Assembly (NCBI GenBank): GCA_028015205.1
Contig: CM051521.1
Location: forward strand, 67,626,314-67,690,313
DNA from: Mytilisepta virgata
Taxonomy: Eukaryota > Mollusca > Bivalvia > Mytilida > Mytilidae
Length of the DNA: 64,000 nucleotides
Direction: 5' to 3'
In this document: in pieces, positions 8,036 through 18,303 of the stretch
Layout: every line of letters begins with the position of its first letter
Numbering within the stretch: position 1 is the first letter of the stretch
The notes under the pieces: generated by a model
Seen by the model: the letters and a program-made list of their open reading frames with translations, nothing else
The model's database searches: none
What the model was told of the DNA's origin: nothing
Position numbers and translations under genes: made by a program

Positions 8036-8253
8036 CGCGAAACATCAAAGGATTTTTACAAAATCCTTAATAACTTAAAAACCGATAATAATATCTTTAC
8101 AAAACTTTCGATTTATGTTATTTATAATGATTAGAAACCATTAACAGGCCTTTTATTAATCTAAAACAAATGCATCGTGTCCTTAGTGCACATTTTGGGT
8201 CCTTAGTGCACTAAGGAGTCCTGTGTGGTGTTTAGACGTACCGGACAAATGTC
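8036..8253 (-). repeat. Right terminal inverted repeat of the 3.5-kb element
   Basis: Reverse complement of 4757-4974, differing by a few substitutions and small gaps, which suggests an insertion that is not recent. Confidence 0.75.
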
Positions 8254-8323
8254 GCCCATCTAAATTAATCCCCCGAGGTCACAGGTTGAATTTAACCATG
8301 TTTAAGCCGCAAGAAGTAAGAGG

Positions 8324-8770
8324 ATGTCGACAGTTTTACCAACACACATAAGCCACAATTACAGTGTTGGGATGTCTCAAAAGAGCAACGTATTCCAACT
8401 ACCAATTCAGCATAAGAACGAGGCCAAATATGAAGATATCCTTGATGTGATGGATGAATATGAGACATTGCTTCATAAAACATTTAATGAATCACATGGT
8501 TTGTGGCTGTCAGATAGTAACAAATTTTTGTTTCTGGAAACAAACAATATGTCCAGTTTTGGCAAAACTGGCTTAAAGTATATGATGTCGGGCAGTGAGG
8601 CAGAGAACCTAATTTGTGTAATCTTTCTTATACTTATATATTTATCGATGTTCACAAAGAACCTTTTTAGCACAGCCACAGGTTTCGCGCCTCCGTCTGC
8701 TTATCATGTTATCTCTGATTACTTTCCCTCAGATGCAATGACTCCTATCTTCATCGTTGCCAGTTTATAA
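8324..8770 (+). pseudogene. Fragment resembling the N-terminal part of a DUF6589-type protein
   Basis: 148-residue open frame. Residues 17-60 (GMSQKSNVFQLPIQHKNEAK, then YEDILDVMDEYETLLHKTF) look like the 'lp...KNEqkYedvvdImdxYE' segment of the DUF6589 proteins that are scattered through cnidarian and mollusc genomes next to transposons. The second half is hydrophobic and looks like read-through into non-coding DNA. The rest of the gene is missing here, but a C-terminal piece of the same kind of protein lies at 42224-43272. The family assignment is by memory of the motif style and needs a profile search. Confidence 0.3.
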
Positions 8771-9830
8771 CTGTTAAAAACTGTGTAATGTTACCTGCTC
8801 ACCGGGCCTGCTGACTGCCACAGATCCTACTGATGGAGAAGGTATCCTAATATTATATTAAGAAAGGTTAAAGTTTAAAAAAGATGCTATCCTGATGTTA
8901 TTTCTTACCCTATAATTAAAAAAATGTTACAATCAATTTCAGAAATATATAAATTTTGTCTAGATATTTTTCAAATTTTTCTATTTATAAAGGATTCATT
9001 TGACTTCAGCTTTCCGGTCTCTTGTTGTAAAATTTAATTTTCCTTTGAACATTTTTTTAGTCCCCTACCAGCTATATTGAGTTTCAAGCTGATCGGATAT
9101 TTATTGAGAGAGTTGTTGCCCTTGGACATAGAAATTATTGCCTAAATAATAGTTTTCCACACTTTTTTGGCAAACCTTTTTACCTATAAATCCCTTTTGG
9201 GATTCTGTGTCCGGAGCAATTTGTCTACTGAGGATGGCCAAGTCAGATAATTACCAAGTGATCTTATTTTTAGTATTTGAGCTTATAATGATGAGATACT
9301 CATCAAGTTTGAGTTTCACACAGCACGAATAATTATTGTGAGAGTTATGGCCTTTGAAAATAGGAATTATTGCCTAAATAATAGTTTTTCAGATTTTCTT
9401 AGCAGGAATTTTTACCAAATAGTCTTATTTTTGGTATTTGAGCTCATAATGATGAGCTACAGAGTACACATCAAGATTGAATTTTATGCTGATCATATAA
9501 TGATTGTGATAGTTATAACCCTAGGAAATAGGAATTATTATCAAAATATTAGTTTTCTGGACTTTTTTTGCAAACCCTTCTACCAAGTGATCCTATTATT
9601 GGTACATGTATGTGAGCTTATAATAATGAGCTACAGACAGCTGATTGGGTAATTATTGTGTACCCCTTACAAACATTGTTTCAGGATTTTATAAAGTCAG
9701 TCTGTCCATACGTCTTCATCCGAATCACATACTGAGGAGATTTTGCATGTTTTCTCACAGCTCAAGCCGGTAGGGGACATTGTATTGCCCAGAAATACTT
9801 TCAGAATGCTTGTTTTTTATGCCTCGCCAC
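8771..9830. repeat. AT-rich DNA with about three diverged ~170-230-bp tandem units (9070-9655)
   Basis: 'gcctaaataatagtttt' near 9140 and 9372 and a relative at 9541, each followed by 'ttttgg/agcaa...cctttttacca' and 'gagctYataatgatgagctac'. The units cover about 9070-9655. The open frame at 9338-9652 is produced by the repeats. 8771-9069 holds nothing recognisable. Confidence 0.6.
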
Positions 9831-11222
9831 AACTGTGGCTGGGGCATATAGATTTACCCTTGTCCTGTCCGTACAGTACATACGTCCCGATTCGGTTAAG
9901 TTTTGCGTTTAGCTCCATTTTAGTCCAGTCAATCTAGCATAAATTTGACCCTAACCTTAAAGTAATTGCAAAAGAAGATTTTTAAATTTTAATCTTTAGC
10001 ATTATACCCCAAATATATACAGAAAAAAGTCCAACAAAATCTAACTTGAGGAAGATTAAAAAATCACGATTTTAAAATTCCTGTGGACATTTGCATTGAA
10101 AATGGGAGATAACTGTGCAAAAAAGACTGAAATATCAATAAAAATTTATACAAAATTATAACTTTACCGCTTCTATTCAGCAGAATGTATTGATTCTTGA
10201 TATTTTAGCCATCTTGAGAGTGTAACAAACAACTCTAAAGTTTTTTTCATATCTTTTAACAAGCTACAACGTAGGTTTCGTAATTCATTAGTTGACCATT
10301 TATTAAATTTTTCAACTTGTCAAGGTAAAGAATCTCAAATTTAATAAAAATAATTAAGCATATATTCTTCTTTTTGTGGTTTAAAGTTTCTTTAAACAAG
10401 GTAGATGCTGATCAAATTTAATTTACATATATAAACAATACCAAATTTTCACATTATTTTTTCAAAATGGTCACATTGCCACAAATTTGCAATTTCTGTA
10501 ATGAAAAATGCGCAAAAAAAAATAAATACCCATAAAATTTCGGTTTTTGTACATTTCAAGAGCAGAAGATTATATAATATAGTCAAATACGAACTTATAA
10601 CCCCATCAAAGTATCATACTTTACATGAATTTTAAGAAAATCAACCAAAAACTGACAAAAAAAGACTCATTTTTGCAGAGTTATCTCCCCTTTCCAATGT
10701 TAATTTCCATAGGAAATTAAAAATGCTGATTTTGAGTTTTCCTCAAGTTAGATTTTATGAGACTTTTTTCTGTATATATTTGGGGCTTAATGCTATAGAT
10801 TAGAACTAAAACATTTTCTGTTGCAATTAGTTTGAGGTTAAAACTTAGTCTGACTGGACTATTTCTCAGAAACCCACATGTATAGTAATATCTCAATGAT
10901 ATTTCACCGCTACAGTCCTCTTGTATAGTACAACGCAGTTCAGCAACAATTGGGTTGCTATGACATACATTTCATGCTTCAGTGACTGGTTAAGTTTTGC
11001 GTTTAGGGTCATTTCTCAGAAACCTATTGTAATATATCAATGATATTTCACCACTACAGTCCTCTTGTATAGTACAACACAGTTCAGTAACACTTAGGTC
11101 GCTATGACCTACATTTCATGCTTCTGTGTCTTTGGTTAAGTTTTGCGTTTAGGTTCAATTTTCAGAAACCTATATTGTTTCTAGGGTGGGGCATCCGTGT
11201 CTTATAGATACATTTTCTAGTT
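9831..11222 (+). mobile_element. Dispersed bivalve repeat with TATGCC...GGGGCAT ends, copy 1 (interrupted)
   Basis: Starts TATGCCTCGCCACAACTGTGG and ends GTGGGGCATCCGTGTCTTATAG...TTTTCTAGTTTTT. The same layout is found at 41810-42223 (TATGCCCCGCCCACGAATGTGG ... GGCGGGGCATTCGTGTCTTATAG). Inside are repeated 'ggttaagttttgcgtttagg' and 'catttctcagaaacctat' blocks. It is interrupted at 9921-10861 by an inverted-repeat element. No coding capacity; class unknown. Confidence 0.6.
9921..10861. mobile_element. ~0.94-kb MITE-like element with ~220-bp imperfect inverted repeats, nested in the dispersed repeat
   Basis: It begins TAGTCCAGTCA and ends TGACTGGACTA. The arms keep pairing inward for about 220 bp, for example 'ccccaaatatatacagaaaa' and 'aaaatctaacttgagga' on the left against their reverse complements near 10738-10790. 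Outside it the host repeat 'tttgcgtttagg...catttctcagaaacc' resumes as in its uninterrupted copies at about 10990. The target duplication is only about three T and cannot be fixed. Confidence 0.65.
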
Positions 11223-13323
11223 TTTAAAGTTATAGTCAAAAATGTTATTAAAGCCATCTTTGCGTATGAATTAACAATTTGTGTAAATTAACATTATGCG
11301 AGTATAAAAAGGGGATTCGAAACCACCATGGAATATAATGTTAGTGAAATTATTCAGATATGTTGTTGAAATGCAGTTCTAACAAGTGCAAAAAGGATAA
11401 GAGTTTTTGTTATATTTTTCAGCTATTTTTCTTTGTCAAATAGGGACTCTAAGCATAAATTAACAGTTATTTTGTCAGTTAATATTGAAAAATGTTCAGT
11501 CTTAAAGATCTCCAAACAAAAAAATCCATCGCAAAAAAACGAATGAAAGTCAGTCAACAAAAGTGATATGCTTTAATTCGCTGACAGATATGAGGCAAAT
11601 TTTGGAAATCGTTGGCAGAATTCTTAGAATTTCCGAAAAAGAAGCATTTTGAACCTTTAATTAATTAAAATATCTATGGTTAAAATTAATTATTAATCAA
11701 TATATTTATAAACCTTCCCTCATTTGTTACTAGAACAAAATTTCAAATTCAGATCAATGAATGACAAAATTATTCCTTATCAAAGATCAAGTAAAAAGCG
11801 TTGGACTTTAATAGTGTTTTTTTCAGTTGCACCTTAAAAATATTGGGGAAACCATGCTTGTATTAGACATTTCAAATATTTGTGCCGAAATCAGGACCGA
11901 GACCGAATCTGAAACCGAAACCAACTGGTAGAGTCTACATATATATATTTCTGTTTAATTCTTGTATATTAATAATACTTAAATCACATGTACATGAAGT
12001 TTTTGTTTATTGTTTCAACAACATTACCGGAAATGTCTGTTAGTAAGAATGAATTTTATTTTTGATATTTCAATACTTTCTTAATTTGTTTGCATTTCCA
12101 AGGGTATTACTTTGGGGTAATTTGATAAATCAGCTATTATGACACATTTCATTAAAAAAAATATTGGATAATTGAAATCTGAACATCGTAACCAGTCATG
12201 CCAGCCGCGAAGCTGATTTTCATGCTAGTTATTTTTTAGAAGTCCTCATACTGGACTGTGAGAATACAAATTTTAGCAAAATGGCATACAATTATCCAAT
12301 AAATTTATTTCCCTTGGATACTCTTTTCATACACACTCATCTAATAGGGCACCAAGGTCATTATTTAATTTGGTGAATGGCCTCTCAAGTGAATTTAGTT
12401 GTCTGATTACTTGTAAAATAGGGAATTTTTTTATCCTAGGAATTAATAATTGAGACAATTGTGAAGACTGTGCAACACTCCGGGTAAACTATTCACAAAT
12501 ATAATGCCAATCCATGCTCAAATAACAATAAAGTATGGTTTCCATGATTTATTTCTGAAACAATTTAGAATGAATCTGTAGTGAATTTTTAAGCATTTAA
12601 TGAACCACCAGTTCTTTTAAAATTAATTTAATTTATAACATTACACAAAATCAAAGAGATGGAAATAGCAATTAGGTATTCTTTCTTTTTTTGTTAGTTT
12701 GTACATGTATGTAGTATGTATGGGCTTTAATTAATATCATGAATATTAACAACTGATGAAATTTAAGTTTGGATATTGAAGAAATTTGAGTTTGAAACCA
12801 AACTATGGCATTACCATAAAACAACCAAGTAATGACTACATAGATGACATATGATGAGATAAGATAAGGACCTATTACATTGTACTTATAATCATTTCTG
12901 CATGACCGAACACCACTCCACTGACCCACCCTTATACACACATATATAAAAACATTTGCTCAAACCCCTTTCCCCCAAATTTATGTCTTCATTGACAGCC
13001 CTAAGGGTGATGCAGTATCACTGATGACACCCCCCCCCCCTAAAATGCTCAAATAGCTTTTAATTGTATATCTCTAAATTTATTTCTTAACATTGATATA
13101 ATGGATTGCAGGATTGTTTGGTAATAGTAGAGACATTAATAGGCCTAAGACTGCTGTCCAATTCATTTGTTGTTTGTATGAATTAATAATATATACATGT
13201 ATATATATATATATATATATATGAATTGAGTTACCTACAGAAACTTGAAGAAAAGACACACTTAAATACTAGACATACATGTATATACTAACCAGGTTTA
13301 CGAACATATTTTCATGATAATAT
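11223..13323. other. AT-rich DNA, no gene recognised
   Basis: No frame with coding character on either strand; the minus-strand frame at 12672-12941 is AT-driven. Simple sequence only: a short C-run near 13030 and an alternating TA tract at 13196-13222. Confidence 0.6.
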
Positions 13324-15454
13324 TGTAAGCTACCCGTGAGTGCCTGTCCGTAACACCCACCGATAGTTCACAGTTTGTATCCTTCCATTACAAGAAAGAT
13401 TGTTAATACATATCCACCATATAAGACCGTGTTAGTCTATGAACGTGACTCTCCTTTACCATAGGTATAAAAATATAAATTCCCCAACTGATAATTCATA
13501 TACCTTAACTTCATGCAATAAGGACCCTGAGTAGACCTCAGTAATTGTAACTGTTACTCAAAGACGATGAGTTATTTGCTAGCTTATATATATTTCCTTT
13601 AGGAGCTCTGCTAAAGCAGGATTTTATTACACTCATATGTTTTGTTTAGTTATGTACTGTATTGTTGACCTCTTGTTTTCCTGTCAGCACTGGATCGTAA
13701 ATGCATCCGTGTAGCAGAAGCTCCATATGACTATTTCTTTTAAATTAATCCTAGATTATCCCTTTAGGGTCTCCAAGGCCATTCATATTTGTAATACATG
13801 TTAACTTGTGGAGACAACTTTAGCATAAAGGAGCAACACAAGTGCCATTCAATAATAAGGACCTATAACTTAATTTAGTATTCGCCAAAGGGTCGTCTCC
13901 CTGAATGTATTATTTTTGATATGTAATTCTAATGGGACATCATGATCCGTGTGACAAAATAATATGGTAGCGTTATGGCTTTGCCCCTATTTACGTGTTT
14001 CCATAATGGTAAGGTTGTCCCCTTGGAGTAGAATCCCCATAAATAATCAACAGTTCCTAAGTATTGATTGTATTTTTATATGTTCTCATTCCGATTAAAT
14101 GCAGTTTTCCTGTTTTATTTGGTTCCCTGTATTTTCCCAGTTTCTATTGTGATAAACCTGCTTTCCATATATGTAAGAATTTTTGGCGAGAGTTTCCGTA
14201 TATTTTCGTATTTTGCCGGAAAATATAATTCAATGATAATAACATTTATTTTTGGTCCTAAATGTACATAGCATTTGTATGCACAATAATCCTTATTTTA
14301 TACATGTTATATAGTAATAATCCTTTGGTTAGGAGCGATGTCCGACGTGAGGGAAAAGCATAAATAAAACCCGCGATGTGCGTCAGTGGAAACAACTGTC
14401 ATCTCATTCACATATTCCATGGTTTCCGTGATTCAGAACGGCCCACGGCGGCCTTTTATTTACTATTCAATCCTAAGTAAAATCCATACCTCTGATTTAG
14501 ACTTCAAATGGTGGTTAAGAATAATTTAGAATAAGCGATGTGCTTCGTTCAGAATTTTCACGCTATCTGACACACTGTGCGGGGGTTGTATTTATACAAA
14601 TATCCCAAGTTTAGGCGTGGCTTACGATTAACCAATCAAAAGCCGTCCTTGCCATGATGGACAGGGCGGTCAAAATGAGAAAACTGACAATTACTTAAAA
14701 TCATGAAGTGTTATAACTGTCCGGTCGATGTCCGTTTGTTTTATATCAAAAACGGACACTAATGATACTCTTAACTTATCAAATAAAGCCACTATACACG
14801 AAAGGACACCTTTCCTAGCCGGCGCATTAATTTAGCAGACGAAACGCCGGGTGACGCATCGCACCCAACAATAAAAATAGTTCACAATACAATCGAGAAA
14901 AATCGATATAACATTTGTGTCCGGCAGGGGACTAAAACTGTCCGTGTATACTACTACTAATATAAAGTTAAAATTTAAACTTTGCCGCCATGAAACTTGG
15001 AGATTTAAAAATACTTGATCACATGACTTGACGAGGTTGAAGTTGACAGCATGGCGGCCTCCAGGAAAATAGAAAATGACAACAAAAATGTTTTGCAAAA
15101 ATATGGCTAAACGGCAACAATAATAATGATAAAAATGAAGCGGTCTTGACTAGTAAGTGATGAAAATGACTAGAATCATTCAATGAAAGTGTGAGAACAA
15201 GCAATTAAAAGGAAAATGTAAAAATAAATATTTATCCTGCCAGGACAGAAAAATACATAAAAATTGTCAACAAACAGGCAAAAATTACATTTTATGCCCC
15301 TAGATTCAAATATTAGACATACAAACATGCTGATAAATGTTTCCTAAGTAAGGATTAGCAATAATTTAATATGAAGACCACCCCATTCCCTCTATTTATG
15401 AAAAATGCACCCATTGAGAAAAAAACATTACAATAGCAAGCCCTAATCCTTACA
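13324..15454 (-). repeat. 3' LTR (2131 bp)
   Basis: Begins TGTAAGCTACCCGTGAG on the + strand and ends CCCTAATCCTTACA. Pairs with 27591-29721; visible differences are single substitutions near 14156, 14268 and 14935. The small frames inside (14068-14271, 14832-15098) are not genes; they also occur in the other LTR. Confidence 0.95.
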
Positions 15455-15468
15455 TTTCCCCCTACTTA
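15455..15468 (-). promoter_or_regulatory. Polypurine tract for plus-strand priming
   Basis: On the sense (minus) strand this reads AAGTAGGGGGAAA, immediately upstream of the TG that starts the 3' LTR. This is the canonical position for the plus-strand primer of LTR retrotransposons. Confidence 0.85.
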
Positions 15469-15573
15469 AGAAATAGAAATTCTCCTGAATTTGAAATATC
15501 CTAAAAATGATCCATAATACTTAATGTAAAATTTTACATGAAGTCCCTACTTATTATTGTTCAAAATAAAAGT

Positions 15574-17703
15574 CTAATCATCCTTCAGACGTAGTGGAAC
15601 TCCTTTAAGGGATATTTTCCAACACAGACTGTCCGTAGAATATGTCCTTGACGCACATGCTGTCTCCATCATTTCTACAAATTCCGTACTATTAGTGTCC
15701 TCCTTCTCCTCTAAGACGATTTCCTTAAGAGTCAAATAATTATACAGTTTGGATTTCATGGCGTATTTGGTGTCCTCTTCTTTCAGTGTCTTGGATCCGG
15801 GAAGTGCAAGGAAATTATACTTTAACAAAAGTTCCTCCTCAGTCATTTGGCTCAATATTCCGGTCGAAAGTTCTAGTGCCATGCTGGCATATTTCCATTG
15901 AAAGAGTTTGTCCTTTGGTGACATAGATTTCCATCCCATGGGGGGCCAAACTATAAGGGTTGGGGCTGTAACTAAAGTCAAAGATGCTTCTTGATCCCAA
16001 TCTCTCCTAGCTGGCGGAAACAATGGCATCCCGCCGATCCCTAGCAGCTTCTCCGCTCTCTGTGGAACAGTTTCCGTGGTCTTTTGAAAAGTCCAGATTT
16101 CGTTTCCTGTGGATTGCTCCATTATGGTCTTGATCTCCTCGTTGGTACGGAGGGATTTCTCGATCTCGGCCCTCAAGTGGTCTCCTCCAGACAGCTGGTG
16201 TGTTTCTAACGTCGCTTCTCCTGATGGTACTCTTTCCAGCAGGTCTGCCTCCTCTCTGATGCTCCGTTCGATTTCCCTTATCGCTATGGCGGCCCTTTCC
16301 TGTTCATCCTCTCGTTTCTTTTCCTCCTCATCCCTCTTACGCTTCCTGTCCTCTTGTTCTTTCCTTTCTTCCTCCTTCTTCCGTTGCAGTTCTTCCTCAT
16401 CCTTCCGTCGTTTCCTCTCCTCTTCCTCACGCTTCCTGTCCTCCTGTTCCTTCCTTTCCTCCTCCTCCTTCTTACGCTTTCGCTCCTCCTGTTGTTGCAG
16501 GTCTTTCTCCCTTCTTCTTTCGATTTCTTTCCTTTTATCCTCCTCCTTACGTTTTTGATCCTCGTCTTTCCCGATATCTCGCTGTTTCCTTTCGTCCTCT
16601 TCCTTCCGTATATTTTCCTTTATTTCTTTTAAGATTTCCCGTTGTTCCTTCGGTTGCTCCTTTGTCTGTTTTGCCTTGAGTTTCGACTTCTGTTTGGTCT
16701 TCTCTCTACCCTTGTGTTTGTGCTTCTTTTTACTGACAACTCCTTCTTTTTCGTCCGTCATCGACATCTTTCTTTTCTGTAAGGCCCCGCCGGCTGGCCT
16801 GTTTACTGGTGCCTCCTCCTCATCTAGGGTGATAGAGTTGGTGGATGGTGTCTGTAGCGGCGACATCGGTACCGGTACTGAGTTGGCGGAAGATTTTGAA
16901 TGGAAGATTTCCTCCTCTGTTGAATATATTTCGGCGATCAGGTGGGGAGGAATTGTTAACTTCCTGGCAACGATTGGTGTAATGGTGTCTAGGATGTCCC
17001 CGGTTACCACAGAACTAAACGGTCGATGGACCTGATACGGCTTTCCTCCGAACGCTATGAGACGTCTGGTGAGTGCCTCCATACTTCTGCCATCCTGCAT
17101 TACTTCGTCCCGGACCTTCACCCTAAAGTCCCTGGTGGTCACACTTAGGTCCAAATTGAAAGTACATGTTGTTTGTCCTAGTCCAAGAGTAACAGCCTTA
17201 AGGTCTAGGCCTTCATATAGAGTTGGTCTTGTAGGAGAGTAAATGGGCGGTGGAACATCCCTCTTCTGGTCTTCCGGGGTTCCCTCCATCAGTTTCTTCT
17301 CACACTTCCACCCTTCCGTCCATTCCTGTTTCGTCCTGGTTGTGGCCTTTACCCTTTCCAGGAAGTCGATGACCTCTATCCTAGCCTTGATTGCCTGCAC
17401 TGATTTCTCATCTGAAGGCTGGACGACCCTGGCATACATGGAGGGGTTGTTGGCAAACCAAAAACCGTTGTTCTCAGTGAGGAAGGAGTTGGGCATTAGT
17501 TCCATCTTAAACCTATGATTCTGCAGGATGTGGTCCTTCAAGTCGCATATCCGTCTGAATGACTTCTCCTCGTCGCACCAAACACAGATTACCGACAGCA
17601 TGGAGTGGGGCAGGGCAGCTAGGTGGTTTTTCAGGCCTCGTCTGTCCCGGAATGTGGCTGGGCACAACATACACTTGAGCTCAATCATCGAAGGTGGTCT
17701 CAT
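15574..17703 (-). CDS. Third ORF of the Gypsy element: two C2H2 fingers plus long charged coiled coil
   Basis: 709 residues if it starts at ATG 17703 (the frame is open from 17751). A strong splice acceptor CTTATTCTTGCAG ends at 17705, one base before the ATG, so it is probably made from a spliced subgenomic RNA, as env is in Gypsy. Numbered from 17751: zinc finger 1 uses C27, C30, H43 and H49; finger 2 uses C56, C59, H74 and H79. Residues about 330-545 are an extreme Lys/Glu/Arg coiled coil with repeated 'RKREEEERKR' blocks. The last ~170 residues are globular (PLFPPARRDWDQEA, LTLVTAPTLIVWPPMGW). No signal peptide or membrane span, so not an envelope. The family is unknown to me. The frame is fully intact in a young element, which implies selection until recently. 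A nuclear or nucleocapsid-binding role is a guess. The Ser/Phe-rich + strand frames opposite are shadows of the coiled coil. Confidence 0.75.
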   Translation of the reverse strand: MRPPSMIELKCMLCPATFRDRRGLKNHLAALPHSMLSVICVWCDEEKSFRRICDLKDHILQNHRFKMELMPNSFLTENNGFWFANNPSMYARVVQPSDEKSVQAIKARIEVIDFLERVKATTRTKQEWTEGWKCEKKLMEGTPEDQKRDVPPPIYSPTRPTLYEGLDLKAVTLGLGQTTCTFNLDLSVTTRDFRVKVRDEVMQDGRSMEALTRRLIAFGGKPYQVHRPFSSVVTGDILDTITPIVARKLTIPPHLIAEIYSTEEEIFHSKSSANSVPVPMSPLQTPSTNSITLDEEEAPVNRPAGGALQKRKMSMTDEKEGVVSKKKHKHKGREKTKQKSKLKAKQTKEQPKEQREILKEIKENIRKEEDERKQRDIGKDEDQKRKEEDKRKEIERRREKDLQQQEERKRKKEEEERKEQEDRKREEEERKRRKDEEELQRKKEEERKEQEDRKRKRDEEEKKREDEQERAAIAIREIERSIREEADLLERVPSGEATLETHQLSGGDHLRAEIEKSLRTNEEIKTIMEQSTGNEIWTFQKTTETVPQRAEKLLGIGGMPLFPPARRDWDQEASLTLVTAPTLIVWPPMGWKSMSPKDKLFQWKYASMALELSTGILSQMTEEELLLKYNFLALPGSKTLKEEDTKYAMKSKLYNYLTLKEIVLEEKEDTNSTEFVEMMETACASRTYSTDSLCWKISLKGVPLRLKDD

Positions 17704-17751
17704 CCTGCAAGAATAAGGTATAATATAGTCCTCCACCAAATGAGTATGCAT

Positions 17752-18303
17752 TTTAATTATTATCTAACAATTATGATAATGTAGGGGTGATGTAAATGTA
17801 AAGGTGGCTGAGACCAGAGCACAGTGGGGTGGGCCATTTATGTCACTGTCATTGTCTTAGTCAAATTCCTCTCTTGTATCTGCTTCCTATGTTCTATTTA
17901 TGTTTTTCTCTTGGTTGCATTCCGTATCCTTCCATATGCTCTTTCCTTTTGATATATATATTCCTATCTTCCGATCTTTAATCATGTTTTGTCGCTCCTC
18001 AGGTCAGTAGAAAATGAGCCCTCTTTCCTGCTGAACCTTACCTCACAGCCGCAAGGCTGCTACTAGTATCTCACAGTCTCCTCTTGTTGACTGCTACAAT
18101 AAAATATCCGAGCATTCAATGATGCCTCGATACGTATCCGGAACATGGGCCAGATGTCCCATACATATCCTTCTAGGGTGCATGCCGCCCTAGGTTACTC
18201 ATACAGCTCTTATTCCTAGCTGTACTACCGACGACAAAATTCAGATTATTTATTAGCATATTTGTATGTAAAAAAACTGTTCCTGAAAATATCTATATAT
18301 ATC
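17752..18303. other. Non-coding spacer between pol and ORF3 (550 bp)
   Basis: No frame. It contains the presumed intron end used by ORF3 and is AT-rich; no second promoter could be recognised. Confidence 0.5.

Larger units (their letters stand above)
4757..8253. mobile_element. 3.5-kb DNA element with ~218-bp terminal inverted repeats
   Basis: The left repeat (4757-4974) is the reverse complement of the right repeat (8036-8253) with a few substitutions. Both contain GTCTAAACACCACACAGGA, two 'gtccttagtgcac' units and a long AT-rich stretch ending near GATGTTYCGCG. Between them are a two-exon gene on the minus strand, a SINE in its intron, and a tandem duplication. Long inverted repeats fit Mutator- or Foldback-like elements. 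The outermost bases blur, so no target duplication could be fixed, and no recognisable transposase is present. Confidence 0.65.

Noticed and set aside
13196..13222. TA tract as a promoter TATA region
   Set aside because: Simple microsatellite with no gene downstream on either strand.
14068..15204. Small frames in the LTR (67, 88 and 61 codons), also at 28335-29471
   Set aside because: Located wholly inside LTR sequence, AT-rich, and without family character; their conservation only reflects identical LTRs.
16109..17518. Several Ser/Phe/Leu-rich + strand frames
   Set aside because: They are the reverse complement of the Lys/Glu-rich coiled coil and the rest of ORF3.
15574..17751. Envelope gene, from its position after pol
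   Set aside because: No signal peptide, no transmembrane segment, no furin site; zinc fingers and a coiled coil instead.
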